A DNA stretch of 64,000 nt from the NCBI RefSeq assembly GCF_000400465.1, contig NW_008806283.1:248001-312000 (forward strand), read 5' to 3'. Below the pieces are notes generated by a model, which made no database searches, was not told the origin of the DNA, and saw nothing but the letters and a program-made list of their open reading frames with translations. Every line of letters begins with the position of its first letter. The stretch's first letter is position 1. Made by a program: the position numbers and the translations under genes. This stretch comes from Wallemia ichthyophaga EXF-994. Its lineage: Eukaryota; Basidiomycota; Wallemiomycetes; Wallemiales; Wallemiaceae. Shown piece after piece: positions 34,153-45,386 of the stretch.

Positions 34153-35146
34153 AGTTTGAAAGAAGATCGAGACTTTTTTACATGGTGCATGGCGGAAGTT
34201 GTGCTTTCAGGTACAGCACAGCGGAACGGTGAGGTTTGAGGGGTGCCGTAAGGTGTCTGAGGGGAATTTGAGAAGAGTTTGAAATGGCGCGTAGGAAATC
34301 ATGTAAAGAAATGTATATTAAGACAGTAACGGCATAAGTTACGTCCCGTCCAGCAGACAAACGATGACCCGGTTGTGTTGATTCAGTCGAAACGAATTTT
34401 ATAGAGAGCAATGAGTGCTTTGAGCACACTTCTTTCGCTGTCAAGTGCTTTGTACTGCGCATTCATTACGTCAGTCTTCTGGTTGAGCTGTTCTGTCTCG
34501 AGACGCAGTTGCCTCATATCACCCTCGATTTGTTTGCATTTCTAGATTGATATGCTGTTAGACTCGCAATGCAATGCGTCGTCCTTCCTCAGCATATCTA
34601 GCTCGGGCTTCTGCACCTAGATTGAGAGATTTTTTAATGCCACACGTTCCTGAAAGATAAACTGCCTTCATCAGTTGCCTCCACTGGCGAATCTGACCAT
34701 GACGTTTACAGATTGAGAATTTTTGTGAGTATCTGCGTTTGTGTCTATCTCTTCAATTTCCTCCACTTCCTCCAGCTTGTTTAGCCTATGATGTCGGGTG
34801 TAAGCCTTGATGGATGTGAAAACACCTTCATCTGACAGTTTTTATTGTGCTGATTCCCGAGTAGGGGATGTGTGAGAGGAGATACGAGCCAGTGATGGTG
34901 GAAAAATTATGGCATCTTTTGATTATGAAGGTTAAAAGAGCAATTATTTGCAGCTATCACAGGATCTCTTATAACGCTTCCTTGACTTAAAAAAAAAAAT
35001 TGAGACACACATACTGCAAAAACTTCATTTACAAGATGCAAACATCCTCAGCAACACAACTAACACAAATAACACAAAATAACGCTTAACAAGGTCATAT
35101 ATAATCATTCCCGATCACTCATAAATACTTCCCAAACAATCCCCCA
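34153..35146. other. Region upstream of the Fanzor-like gene, with broken coiled-coil frame
   Basis: If the nuclease gene was once longer, its RuvC-I part should lie here on the minus strand; I could not find a DPG motif in frame. The minus frame at 34178-34462 has no recognisable domain. The broken coiled-coil frame at 34383-34649 is listed separately. A run of ten or more A residues lies at 34988-34999, and the 3' flank of NMT1 follows. Confidence 0.4.
34383..34649 (-). pseudogene. Coiled-coil coding remnant with two in-frame TAG codons
   Basis: From a plausible acceptor (TTTCAG before 34649) a single frame runs 89 codons to a TGA at 34383-34385, broken only by TAG at complement 34617-34619 and 34542-34544. 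The third segment (EGDMRQLRLETEQLNQKTDV, then LDSERSVLKALIALY) is a clear heptad coiled coil. Both TAGs follow Ser-Ile in a TCAATCTAG context that also resembles an acceptor, but no intron of the usual 42-60 nt fits. If both were CAG, the coiled coil would be continuous. Family unknown. Confidence 0.35.
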
Positions 35147-36765
35147 TCACAACATAACCAACGCGATTCCAGAGCAATCTCTTCCTGATCCAATACCCCC
35201 ATTGATCTGCTTAGACAGCTTCCAGTTGAATATGTAGTAGTTGAGCAAGCCACTGCCTGGCTTAAACTTCTGATCGCTGATAAAGTGGTTGCTCTCCATT
35301 AAAGTAAGTGTGTTGAACACATCGAAGCCGGTGCTCTTAGACACGCGCAGGATAGCTTCGACGAGTCTATTCAATCTCTCGCCTACTCTTGACCTCTTCG
35401 CCACTTCTAGTTTTCTCGGGAAGACTGTGGTGGATGACGACCTCCAATCATCCGGCAAAGCCTTTTCTGTAGCGTAGTAGAACATGTAAGCGGCGTCAAG
35501 GATTGGATGCTTATCATTCCCGACGACGGTGCTAGGAAGGGAGTAAAAGGAGATAAAGTCGGTGATGAGTTTGGTCTGTGGATCCTCGACGACATAAGCC
35601 CATACCACCTGCTTCTCTCTCATTGGCTTGCCGTCAATGTACTCGCCCTCACCGCGCCCGCTGAGGAAGGTATGTCTGACCTCCTCTTGGCTGAAAATCG
35701 GGGCGAGTTCGAATCTCGACAGGTAGGCTTTGAGGAGGGCAGTGACGCCGGCGACGTCCTTCTCTTCCATCTCCCTGAAACCTTCCGGCTGCGGCCTGGT
35801 TGGGGAATTGGCTGGTATATCGCTAGCTTTGGCCATCTTCTCGATCGACATGCCCGGCTGGGGCTGAGAGAAGCCCGTGTCTACCAGTTTCGGCACGTTG
35901 ATCGGTCTGTGAAAGTACTGACAGGTGGATATGATACCCGGGAGAACATTTCCACCCGTGTAAGTTGCTTGATAGACACCTTTGAGATTGCACCTGCGCG
36001 TCACCTCCTTAATGAGCACCGGGGCGAGCCTCTTGGAGCGCAGCTTTTTGTGCACGCAGAGGAAATTGACTTCGGATGTGTTTAGCGTGCGCTTGTTGAC
36101 GTCGATAGTCATAGGCACGGCGCCTATGAAGGCTACAAGTTTGCGCTTACCGGAAGCGACACGCACACCGACATGCCAGCTCTTTTGATATCCCGGTGGC
36201 TTGAGTGCCCATGCGATGAATTCGGCAGAGTAGTTGAATCGCAGTGTAGCGTCATCGTCTTCGACGTAGTTGAGACAAAGAAGTTCTCTGACATCTTCGA
36301 GCTGCGACGAGTGTCAGAGGGAGTGAACACACTACACACTTCACTGACCTCTTGCGCATTGTCAAGATCGACGTCAACCCATTCGTACTCCTTGGGCAGC
36401 GGCAGAGGCACTTTGCTGAACTTTTCGACGTCGACGGTGGGATCGATGGGACCGTCTTGGCTGCCTTCTTGGGGGAGAGCGACGGGCTGTGTGCTCCAGA
36501 ATTTGTGTTGACCCATGTCCTTCTTGTTGCCTTGGCCGACGCCAGAAGAGCCAGCAAGAACTTCAGAGATGTTCATCTGGGTGAGTAGCTGCCTCACGCT
36601 ATCCTTGTCGAGGCCATTGGTATCTTCGTTGTTGCTGAGTTGTTGTTGAATAGCTTTGAGCGGGTTGATCGGCACTTTGTCGCTCTTCTTGTCTGTGTAT
36701 TATTGTCAGGAGGTTGTTGAGATGTATTCCAAATTCCCACCGTCTTTGCGATTATTTTCCGACAT
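35147..36765 (-). CDS. NMT1: Glycylpeptide N-tetradecanoyltransferase (N-myristoyltransferase)
   Basis: It transfers myristate from myristoyl-CoA to N-terminal glycine of proteins; essential in fungi. Exons are 36765-36741 (25 nt), 36692-36349 and 36301-35147; 507 aa. The GNAT-like double fold shows EYEWVDVDLDNAQE, LLCLNYVEDDDATLRFNYS, LKPPGYQKSWHVGVR, FLCVHKKLRSKRLAPVLIKE and YFHRPINVPKLVDTGFS. The terminal residues GIALVML give the C-terminal carboxylate used as catalytic base in this family. The lysine-rich N-terminal segment probably mediates ribosome binding. The first coding exon of only 8 codons plus one base was chosen because it gives an ATG and the right phase. Confidence 0.95.
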
Positions 36766-37047
36766 GATGGATTGGGTTTGAGAGGGTAAATTGCACAAGA
36801 ATACGCGTAGAATGGATTTGAAGTGAAATGAGTAGCACATATATACAGCATACGTTCCGTACAACCATAGAACACTGTTCATCTCTCGATAGAGATTAAT
36901 TTATATCTGCCATGTATGACAAAGGTGAGGGGAGTGTGTATTGGGATTATGAGCGAATAAACACTACAAAACCCATTAAACTCCTCATGCCCCTCGAATC
37001 CACTGCAATTTTAAAGCGAAAATAAATTTTGTCTGATTCTTCAATTG

Positions 37048-38908
37048 ATGCTCCCAGCCTTGCGTCGCATCACCCAAATAAAAAGACCTTTAAATCTAAT
37101 AAACAGGCAATTGAGCATGTCAGAAAGCGCAAACCTCCACAAGGACGATGTCACCGGTGAGATGATTTCAAAAACAGAGCTCAAGAGAAGAATCAAGGTT
37201 AGAGACGCCGAAGCTAAGAAGGCATCCAAGCCAAAGCCTGTTGTGAGCGAGAAGAAGGAGAAGCAAGAGGAGGCTGAGCTGTCACCAAATGTGGGTGTCT
37301 GTGTGCCATTCCACCCACCTAACTCAAATCCCACAGCAATACTACGAAATTCGTTCCAGGGCAATTCAAAAGCTCAGGGAATCCAAGGACCCGGATCCTT
37401 ACCCTCACAAGTTCCACGTTGAGCTTTCTCTCGGTGGTTTCATCAACAAGTACGATTCCAGAGTACAAAACGGTGAATCTGTCAAGGAGGAAGTCGTCAC
37501 CGTCGCTGGTAGGTTGCACAACATCAGAGCCAGCTCTTCAAAGCTCATTTTCTACGACTTGCACGGCGATGGCACTAAAATTCAAATCATGGCAAACGCC
37601 GCTGAAGCTGACGGTCAAGATTTCACCCAGGCACACGAAATTCTTGCAAGAGGTGACATTGTCGGCGTCAAGGGTTACGCTGCACGCACCAAAAAAGGCG
37701 AACTTTCAATTGTCCCAAAGCAGGTACAACTGCTCACTCCAAACCTTCACCAACTCCCTAAAGAGCACTACGGTTTCAAGGACCAAGAGCAGCGCTACAG
37801 AAAGCGTTACCTCGATCTCATCCTCAACAGAAACGTCAGGGACGTCTTTGTCACCCGTGCAAAGATTATCAACTACCTCCGTAGATTCTTAGACAACCTC
37901 GGTTTCTTGGAAGTTGAGACACCTATGATGAACATGATTGCTGGTGGTGCCACTGCCAAACCATTCGTCACTCACCACAACGATCTCAAATTGGACTTGT
38001 TCATGAGAGTCGCTCCAGAGCTCTACTTGAAGGAATTGGTTGTTGGTGGTTTAGATAGAGTCTATGAAATTGGCCGTGTTTTCAGAAATGAGGGTATCGA
38101 CTTGACTCACAACCCTGAGTTCACCATTGCCGAGTTCTATATGGCGTACGCTGACATGTATGATCTCATGGACCTCACTGAGTCACTCTACTCTGGTCTC
38201 GTCAAGCACATTACTGGCGGTTACAAGGTCACCTACCACCCAGATGGAAAGGGTGAAGGTAAGAAGGAGTATGAGATTGACTTTAGCACACCATGGAAGA
38301 AATTCAATATGGTCGAAGAATTGGAAACTCAACTCAAGGTGAAATTCCCAGAAGATTTGGAGACAGATGAGGCAAACAAGTTCCTCTCTGATCTCTGTAT
38401 TAAGAATAACGTTGATTGCTCAGCACCACGCACGACTGCCAGACTTCTCGACAAGCTGGTAGGAGAGTATATAGAGTCACAATGTATCAACCCATCGTTC
38501 ATCATTGGTCATCCAAAGATCATGTCACCACTCGCCAAACGCGACAGAAAGCACCAATCACTTACAGAAAGATTTGAGGTATTTGTGGCGACAAAGGAGA
38601 TTGCCAATGCATACACTGAGCAAAACGATCCATTCAGCCAATTGGAATCATTCAAGGAGCAGATGAATCAAAAGGCAGCTGGTGACGATGAGGCACAAGA
38701 TGTTGATGAGACATTCATAAACGCACTCGAGCACGGATTACCACCAACAGGTGGATGGGGATGTGGAATTGACAGACTCGTAATGATGCTTACAGACTCT
38801 GCGAATATTAAAGAAGTCTTACTATTCCCAGCGAACAAGCCACTTCCGGGAACGAACGCTGCAGGAAATGTAGAAAACGCAGAGAATGCACCAAAAGCGA
38901 CAGCGTAA
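37048..38908 (+). CDS. KRS1: Lysyl-tRNA synthetase (class II), probably dual cytosolic/mitochondrial
   Basis: Charges tRNA-Lys. Exons are 37048-37290 and 37337-38908 (46-nt phase-0 intron); 604 aa from the first ATG. The OB-fold anticodon domain ([20 protein letters not shown]) precedes the class II core: motif 2 [29 protein letters not shown], and motif 3 [13 protein letters not shown]. The first 23 residues ([20 protein letters not shown], then QLS) are basic and free of acids, like a mitochondrial presequence. A second in-frame ATG at 37117 begins [11 protein letters not shown], a normal cytosolic start. The most likely reading is two isoforms from leaky scanning or alternative transcription starts. 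Confidence 0.96.
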
Positions 38909-38985
38909 AGAATGGCAAGTAATTTAAATAAAAATGTAAATAAATTGATTTCAATTATGTGTTTTTATCGTTTAAATCTACAGTC

Positions 38986-40901
38986 ATGGACACATCAACA
39001 CCAGAAGAAGGCAAATTGAGTACAAAGTTGAGCAGCTGGGTCAATAATTCGCTTAGGCGCCATTCCACTATTGATAGGACTTTGCATTATTTATTAGATT
39101 CTGGTGGGAGCGGATATCAAGGTACTTCAGCTGAGGATGTAAGCTGGGTGCTAGGGGAAGTATACGAAACAGAGGAATCGTTTTTAAGTGATTTTCAGTC
39201 GCGTATTTGGTGTACTTATCGCTCAAATTTCACTCAAATCAATCAAAATGATCCAATGATGAGGGATCTCGGTTTAGATGGGTTATCGACCCATTCATAT
39301 GGACATACACCCAATCACGCGCCAACACCAACACCAACACCCAAATCAAGCCATTGGCTGTTGAGAGAGCGCACCTATAACTCAGATCAGGGCTGGGGAT
39401 GCATGCTTAGAACATCACAATCACTTCTCGCTAACACGCTTCAAATCCTTTCCCTAGGAAGGCACTGGAGAAGATCAAAATACTTGAACCTTTCCGATTA
39501 TTCTCAACGAAAAGAATACGTTAGACTGGTACGTCTGCTCATTTTATTCATGGACAGTCCTTCACCGTTATCGCCATTCTCTGTACATCGCATGGCAGTT
39601 GTCGGTAAAAGCTTGGGAAAGGAAATCGGAGAATGGTTTGGTCCATCCACAGCTGCACTCACTATTAGGTGGGTGAAGCTCACTTTAATGTTATGTCACA
39701 CTCCCACCTAATCACACACTGCAGACATCTCGTCAACAACCAGCACGATGTTGATTTGTCAGTCAGTGTGGCATCTGATTCAGTCATCTACAAGTCAGAT
39801 GTGTATCAAGCGTCAGGTGCAAGTACAGAATGGGGTCACAAACCTGTCCTCATCCTTGTTGGAATTCGATTAGGTTTGGATGGTGTACATCCACGCTACT
39901 ACGAAACTCTCAAAGCATTCTTAAGGATCAAGTCATGCGTCGGTATAGCAGGAGGCAGACCGAGCAGCAGCTACTATTTCTTTGGGTACCAATCAGACTC
40001 TCTGTTCTACGTAGATCCACATATGATCAAGCCAGCAATGACGACAAGGGTACCGCCGAGTGAAGCTGAGCTTAAAACTGAGATAGAGTCGTTGCTGCGG
40101 TGCAACAGTGCATCATCTGGTAGTACATCTGGTAGTACAAGTACATCCGACAAACAACCCGGCACGAAAAGTACACCGAGCACACCCAACACCACACCAA
40201 CAAAGCATCTATCCAAGAATGGTCATAGGCGAAGGAAAACGTCGATGATGTTGGGCGGAGTGACCAACAAGAATAGGAGAAGGTCATCATCTTCTGCTAC
40301 TCTAGGAGAGGAGGGGGAAATAGAGGATTGTTTGCCGTCTTCGAGCTCACAAAGCTCACAAGATGATAGTGTTGGTTGGAAGAAACTTTCACATTTTCCA
40401 TCGACATCCTCCCATTCGGTACCTCAGACAATACCAGAATCGTCATCGTCATCGTTTATAAAGGATATACCTAATTTGGATGAGTTAAGCGATAAGTGGT
40501 ACATAGATACGTACAGTGGATCAACGATATCATCGTACTTTTGCGATAAACCGCGCAAAATGAACATGAATCAGATGGATCCATCGATGCTACTAGGATT
40601 TGTAGTGAGAGATGGAGAAGAGTTTGATAGGTTTGTGAGGGAGGTGAGGGAGTTACCCCAGCAAATTTTCTCAGTTGCGGATGCACCGCGATCATTTGGA
40701 GATGATGAAGATGTACAGAGCATTAGTAGTAGTAGCAGTAGTAGTAACGTAGGTGCAAGTGTTGCACAAGCCCAGGACGAGGAGTGGAGCAACATCAGGA
40801 AGGAGAGTATGGAAGAAGAAGGGGCGGAGTTGGTAGATAGGATGAAATTAAGCGATAGAGGGAGTATGTCTAGTCTGGAAGACTGTTTGATATCGAGGTG
40901 A
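38986..40901 (+). CDS. ATG4: Cysteine protease ATG4 (autophagy, peptidase C54)
   Basis: Cleaves Atg8 to expose its C-terminal glycine and later delipidates Atg8-PE. Exons are 38986-39668 and 39725-40901, phase-2 intron of 56 nt; 619 aa. The catalytic Cys lies in SDQGWGCMLRTSQSLLA. The Asp and His of the triad lie in SLFYVDPHMIKPAM, with GVHPRYYETL and CVGIAGGRPSSSYYFFGYQ before it. A low-complexity insert of about 170 residues, rich in Ser, Thr and Pro, splits the C-terminal part before WYIDTYSGS and FVVRDGEEFDRFV, making the protein longer than the yeast enzyme. The longer frame beginning at 38959 has no ATG start. Confidence 0.93.
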
Positions 40902-41205
40902 TGATATTGAGGGGCAATGTTGATGATATCAAAGTGATGATACCAAGTGAAGATACCAAATCAAGTCATGATAACATAATAATATGATTAGATATAACAT
41001 TACAATGTATTAATAGACATGTATTCTAATATTAAGTTAATTGAAATTAAAAATTTTTCATTTATTTTGAATCGGCGACTACGTCATGGTTGAGGCAATT
41101 TCGACGACAGCGTCTCTTCTTGCAACCGTCACCAACAAAGAAAAAGAAAAAGAAAAAGTGAGAAATTTTGATTGAGATTGAGATTTCAAATTAAAATGTT
41201 AGCAG
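40902..41205. other. Intergenic spacer with degenerate GATGATA/GATACC repeats
   Basis: The 3' region of ATG4 has loose repeats of TGATGATA and GATACCAA up to about 40990. An AGAAAA-type repeat at about 41134-41158 precedes the DUF3140 gene and probably lies in its 5' UTR. No gene is seen. Confidence 0.4.
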
Positions 41206-42119
41206 ATGTCAAAACCAAATGAACAAGTTATTGAAGAGTTCAACAAAATTGTTAATATCACTGTAGAAGAATTAGAATCATTCCTTAATACGGAAGAATC
41301 TAAAAACGCTGGATGGGGCGAAGGAGATGAATCCGTTGGTCACAACTCGTGCGTATGAACCATTTAGCCTCTTTCATCGATTCAAATATCCACAGTGGAC
41401 GTCATATCGTGGATATACTCACCAAGAACCCAGAGAAAAAGCCTGAGAGCTACGATGAGGGAATGTTGGAGCACATGAGAAAGGTAGTCGCTTACTGTAA
41501 CCGCCATATTGCAGGAGAAATGCCTTCTTTAGAGTCAAAGAGTTTAGACGAAATTAAGCACTCAAAATCGTATCTCAGCTTGAAGAACTGGGGCCATGAT
41601 GTCCTCAAGTACCTCCAAAAAGAGGATAAACCTGCTGAAGAAGACAAGGAGAAGCCAGCAGATGATGAGAAGAGGGAGGATGGTACAGCAGAAGGAGAGA
41701 AGCAAGCCGAAAAGCAGGAAGATGCTCCTGCTTCTGCTGAAGAAGAAAAGAAGCAAGAAGATGCGCCTGCAGCTGAAGACAAGCAAGAGAACGGTCATGA
41801 GGAACCTGCCCAGGAAGAGAAAGAAGAACAACCAGCTGACGAGGCAGAAGACAAGTCAGACGATAAAGCAGATGATACTGAACAATTGGCTGCTGAAGAG
41901 GCTGCTGACGTACCGGATGCTGCACAAGCAGGTGATGACGCTCCTGCAGATGAGGAATTGGAAGATAACGCTGAAAAGCGCGGAGCGGATGCTTCGGAGC
42001 AAGAGTCACCACAAAAAGCACAGAAGACTGACAAGTCTGAGTCAGCACCAACAAGAAGGTCAGCAAGAGCAGCTAAGCAAGTTAAATCGTATAACGAAGA
42101 CGAGGAGGATGATGAGTAA
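41206..42119 (+). CDS. DUF3140-domain protein with acidic tail
   Basis: Exons 41206-41348 and 41396-42119, phase-2 intron of 47 nt; 288 aa. Residues 1-120 match the DUF3140 pattern known from fungi and many bacteria: EEFNKIVNITVEELESFL, TEESKNAGW, ESVGHNSGRHIVDIL, HMRKVVAYCNRH and SYLSLKNWGHDVLKYL. Its biochemical role is unknown. The remainder is a very acidic Lys/Glu/Ala/Asp-rich tail with a terminal basic motif RRSARAAKQVKSYNEDEEDD, resembling chromatin-associated proteins such as histone chaperones. Nuclear location is inference. Without splicing the first exon runs into a stop. Confidence 0.85.
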
Positions 42120-42300
42120 GATGAGTATGGCTGACATACTCTACCGATTCAAATCCCCTACCAAATTCAACCGCGTCATCTATATATGTCCTAAATGTCC
42201 TAATTTATGCCGACTACTTGAGAAAAATTGAATTAAAATGTATGAAATATTTCTTTATTTTGTTTTTTGGTTCCTTGATTGAATTCTTTGAATAATTGCT

Positions 42301-43635
42301 TTACTTTTCCTTCAACACCATATCAGATCTACCCGGGCCAACACCGATAGATGTGACTGGTACACCTAAGTACTGTTCAATGAATTCGATATACTTGCGA
42401 GCATTTTCTGGTAAATCAAACCAAGTGCGACATTTTGATATGTCAGATTCCCATCCAGAAAGAGTGGCATATTCAACTTGAACGTTCTCAAGCAATTTAA
42501 GATCAGCTGGGAATGAATCCAATTTCTTTCCGTTGAGGTAGTAAGCAACGGCAATCTTTACCTCCTTGAGCTGATCGAGGACGTCCAACTTCGTGATGTT
42601 GATTTGAGTATATCCGTTGATTACATTAGAGTATTGCATCACAACCAAATCCAACCAGCCGGTACGTCTCCTTCTACCTGTAGTGACACCGTATTCAGCG
42701 CCAACTTCTTGGAGATGTACACCAACGTCGTTGAGTTGTTCAGATGGGAAAGGACCACCACCGACTCTGGTAGTGTAGGCTTTGACGACACCATACACCT
42801 CACCAACACGACCAGGAGGGATTCCCAAACCCGTGCAAACACCGCCAATGGAAGTTGAGGATGAAGTAACGAAAGGATAGGTACCAAAATCTATATCGAG
42901 CATGAGTGCGTTTGCACCTTCGACGAGGACCTTTTTGTTAGATTTGAAAGCGTTATGTATGAAAGCAACACCGTCTACGATATGTGGACGGAGACGATTA
43001 GCGAGTTCTTTATAACGTCTAATCTCAGCCTCAGTGTCATATTCAAAGTGACCATAACGCTTGAAGCGGCCTTCAACAATTTTACGGAATTTGTGCTCAA
43101 AGTCATCATCGTAGAGGTGGTGGATTCTCAAACCGGATCTTGAAGCTTTAGAGGAGTAAGCTGGACCAATACCCTTCTTAGTTGTACCGATTGAGGAGCC
43201 GCCAAGTTCGACCTCTTTAAGGCCATCGACGGTTTGATGGAAATCAAAGACAAGTTGAGCTCTGTCGCTGATAAAGAGCCTATCAGCGCAATTGAGGCCT
43301 TTATTTATAAGTTGCTGTAATTCATCGAAGAATGAAGGTACGTGTACAACGACACCGTTTCCAATCAGACCAACGCATTTCTCGTTGACTAAACCAGATG
43401 GAAGAAGGTGGAAATCGAATTTCTGCTTCTTTGGTCCATCTGCTGTAGGGAAGTCTTCTACAACGATTGTGTGTCCAGCATTGTTCCCGCCAGCACATCT
43501 AGCATCAACGTCTACATCGTGGGCGAGAATATCGACAAGCTTTCCTTTACCTTCATCTCCCCATTGGGCACCGAGAATGACATTCGCTTTAGCGTTTGCG
43601 AGATCCGGTTTTGCAGAGATGTCGGTGGTATTCAT
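42301..43635 (-). CDS. ADE12: Adenylosuccinate synthetase
   Basis: Makes adenylosuccinate from IMP, aspartate and GTP, the first committed step to AMP. Single exon, 444 aa, the standard length. Landmarks are the P-loop-like [11 protein letters not shown] with catalytic Asp and Lys, GGNNAGHT with catalytic His, [40 protein letters not shown], and the GTP-binding end ITKLDVLD. It shares a 227-bp divergent promoter with PAN6. Confidence 0.97.
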   Translation of the reverse strand: MNTTDISAKPDLANAKANVILGAQWGDEGKGKLVDILAHDVDVDARCAGGNNAGHTIVVEDFPTADGPKKQKFDFHLLPSGLVNEKCVGLIGNGVVVHVPSFFDELQQLINKGLNCADRLFISDRAQLVFDFHQTVDGLKEVELGGSSIGTTKKGIGPAYSSKASRSGLRIHHLYDDDFEHKFRKIVEGRFKRYGHFEYDTEAEIRRYKELANRLRPHIVDGVAFIHNAFKSNKKVLVEGANALMLDIDFGTYPFVTSSSTSIGGVCTGLGIPPGRVGEVYGVVKAYTTRVGGGPFPSEQLNDVGVHLQEVGAEYGVTTGRRRRTGWLDLVVMQYSNVINGYTQINITKLDVLDQLKEVKIAVAYYLNGKKLDSFPADLKLLENVQVEYATLSGWESDISKCRTWFDLPENARKYIEFIEQYLGVPVTSIGVGPGRSDMVLKEK

Positions 43636-43810
43636 CAGAGGAGCATTGCGGTGAACGGATTGATTTTGTAGGGTGTAGAGGTGTCTGTTTAGTGTACTAT
43701 AGTGGTTACAGATGTTGTAGTGCCATATTATGGATTTGAGTGAAAACTTTCCCGGGATCCCGAGCCAAGAAGAGGAAGAGTGGGTGGGATGTGATAAGGG
43801 TTGTGGCGGC

Positions 43811-43817
43811 TATATAA
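43811..43817 (+). promoter_or_regulatory. TATATAA box upstream of PAN6
   Basis: TATATAA lies 46 bp before the PAN6 ATG, a usual distance for a TATA element giving a short 5' UTR. No transcript data support it. Confidence 0.4.
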
Positions 43818-43862
43818 CCATAAAATCAGCGTAATTGCTGATACACACCTCTCAATAAAACA

Positions 43863-44861
43863 ATGACTAGACTTTTCCGGACAATTGAGCAGCTGAGGGA
43901 GTGGAGAGTGGAGCAGCTAATAAACAAGAATATCGTGGGTTTTGTTCCAACAATGGGAGCACTACACCAAGGACATTTGAAGCTCGGTGGGTTGAGTGGA
44001 TAGTTTACAGCTATTCTAACCACCCATTTAAGTTGAACAAAGCCTCAGAGAGTCGAATAAGACTGTTGTTTCAATATTCGTTAATCCAGCTCAGGTGGGT
44101 AGCTAGCCAATGGAATTTCACTTTTAAGTTTAGTTCAGTTCGCTCCACACGAAGATTTGGACACCTATCCAAGGACACTTGAAGGGGATCTAAGCCAGCT
44201 GAGGCGTTTATCTAATGACATCACCGTGTTCACCCCCTCTACAACTCAAATGTACCCCACTGGAATCGAGCAAGATACACACAAACAGACAGGCGCTTTC
44301 ATCGAAATGGCAAATCTGTCTGATAAAATGGAAGGCATCTCACGCCCAACTTTCTTCAGAGGCGTCGCAACTGTTGTCACTAAGCTGTTTAATGTGGTAC
44401 AGCCTGATTTAGCTTTTTTCGGACAAAAGGATATTCAACAAGCTTTGATTTTGCGGAGAATGTGTAAGGATTTACTGGTACAGTATCCTACACCGGCAAA
44501 CTTGAGGATTTCCCCTACTGCTCGAGATCCCGTCTCACACCTCGCTCTCTCTTCTCGCAATGCGTATTTGAGCGAGGAGCAGAGATCTCAAGTGGCACCA
44601 TTGCTTTACAAAGCTCTACAAGCAGGTAAACAGGCTTATGAAAGCGGCGTCACCTGTCGCCAGGACATCCTCCATGCCACCACCCAACACACCACCCACG
44701 CTCAACAGCAAGGTGCAAAGATGGATTATATACAGCTGAACGACGCGTCTTCTTTTGAAGTGGTCGATAGCGTGGGCAATAACGGCGCTATTCTCTCGGC
44801 TGCCATGTACGTCGGCAACACCCGGCTAATCGACAATGTCCTTCTTGGAATGAGTGTTTGA
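43863..44861 (+). CDS. PAN6: Pantothenate synthetase
   Basis: Joins pantoate and beta-alanine with ATP to give pantothenate, for CoA synthesis. Exons are 43863-43986, 44033-44094 and 44139-44861 with introns of 46 and 44 nt; 302 aa. The nucleotidyltransferase motif HxGH is in PTMGALHQGHLKL. Then come VSIFVNPAQFAPHEDLDTYPRT (in parts), FFRGVATVVTKLFNVVQPD, FGQKDIQQALILRRM and SSRNAYLSEEQR. The middle exon is 62 nt and its phases are required to bring VNPAQ and FAPHED together. It converges on GLO1 with a 54-bp spacer. Confidence 0.95.
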
Positions 44862-44915
44862 GATATTGTCAAGTGTTTAAATAATCATATGCATCATACG
44901 TATCACGTGTTCATA

Positions 44916-45386
44916 TTATATTCTCATCTTATTCTCCACAATCTCAATCCAGTAGCCGTCTGGGTCGAGGATAAATGCAATATTCCTCATCTTGCCATCT
45001 GTTAGACGCTTCTTCCAAGCTACTTTCTGCTCCTCAAAGTAATCACACGCGGCAACTATATCGGGCACCGTAATAGCAATATGTCCAAAGCCTCGGTAAG
45101 GCTCTGTGTTGCCATTCGCGTATGTCACATCCTGCGACTCAGTGCCGTGATTGTAAGTGAGCTCTAAGACGCCCTCTCTCGAGAACTTGCTAGCTTTCCT
45201 TTCCGACTCGCTTCCAGCGCCGTCGAAAGCGAGAAAGAAAAGTGTAAAATCGCCACCTTCGAACGAGTCGAGAAGGCTCATACCCAGAATGCGCGTGTAG
45301 AAATCAAGTGAGGCTTTGTAATTCTTCACTCTGTACATCGTGTGATTGAATTGGAAGCCTGATGTGGGATTGGAGTTTGTTGACAT
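44916..45386 (-). CDS. GLO1: Lactoylglutathione lyase (glyoxalase I), single-domain
   Basis: Converts the methylglyoxal-glutathione hemithioacetal to S-lactoylglutathione. Single exon, 156 aa. This is one glyoxalase domain of bacterial/plant/animal length, unlike the two-domain protein of budding yeast. Metal ligands and signature are visible: FNHTMYRVKNYKASLDFYT, VLELTYNHGTE, GFGHIAITVPDI and FILDPDGYWIEIVE. The cytosol is likely, since there is no targeting peptide. Confidence 0.95.
   Translation of the reverse strand: MSTNSNPTSGFQFNHTMYRVKNYKASLDFYTRILGMSLLDSFEGGDFTLFFLAFDGAGSESERKASKFSREGVLELTYNHGTESQDVTYANGNTEPYRGFGHIAITVPDIVAACDYFEEQKVAWKKRLTDGKMRNIAFILDPDGYWIEIVENKMRI

Noticed and set aside
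34925-34990. KRYKRSCDSCK, resembling the start of a Zn2Cys6 factor, on the minus strand
   Set aside because: The frame stops at once after CDSCK and the remaining four Cys are absent.
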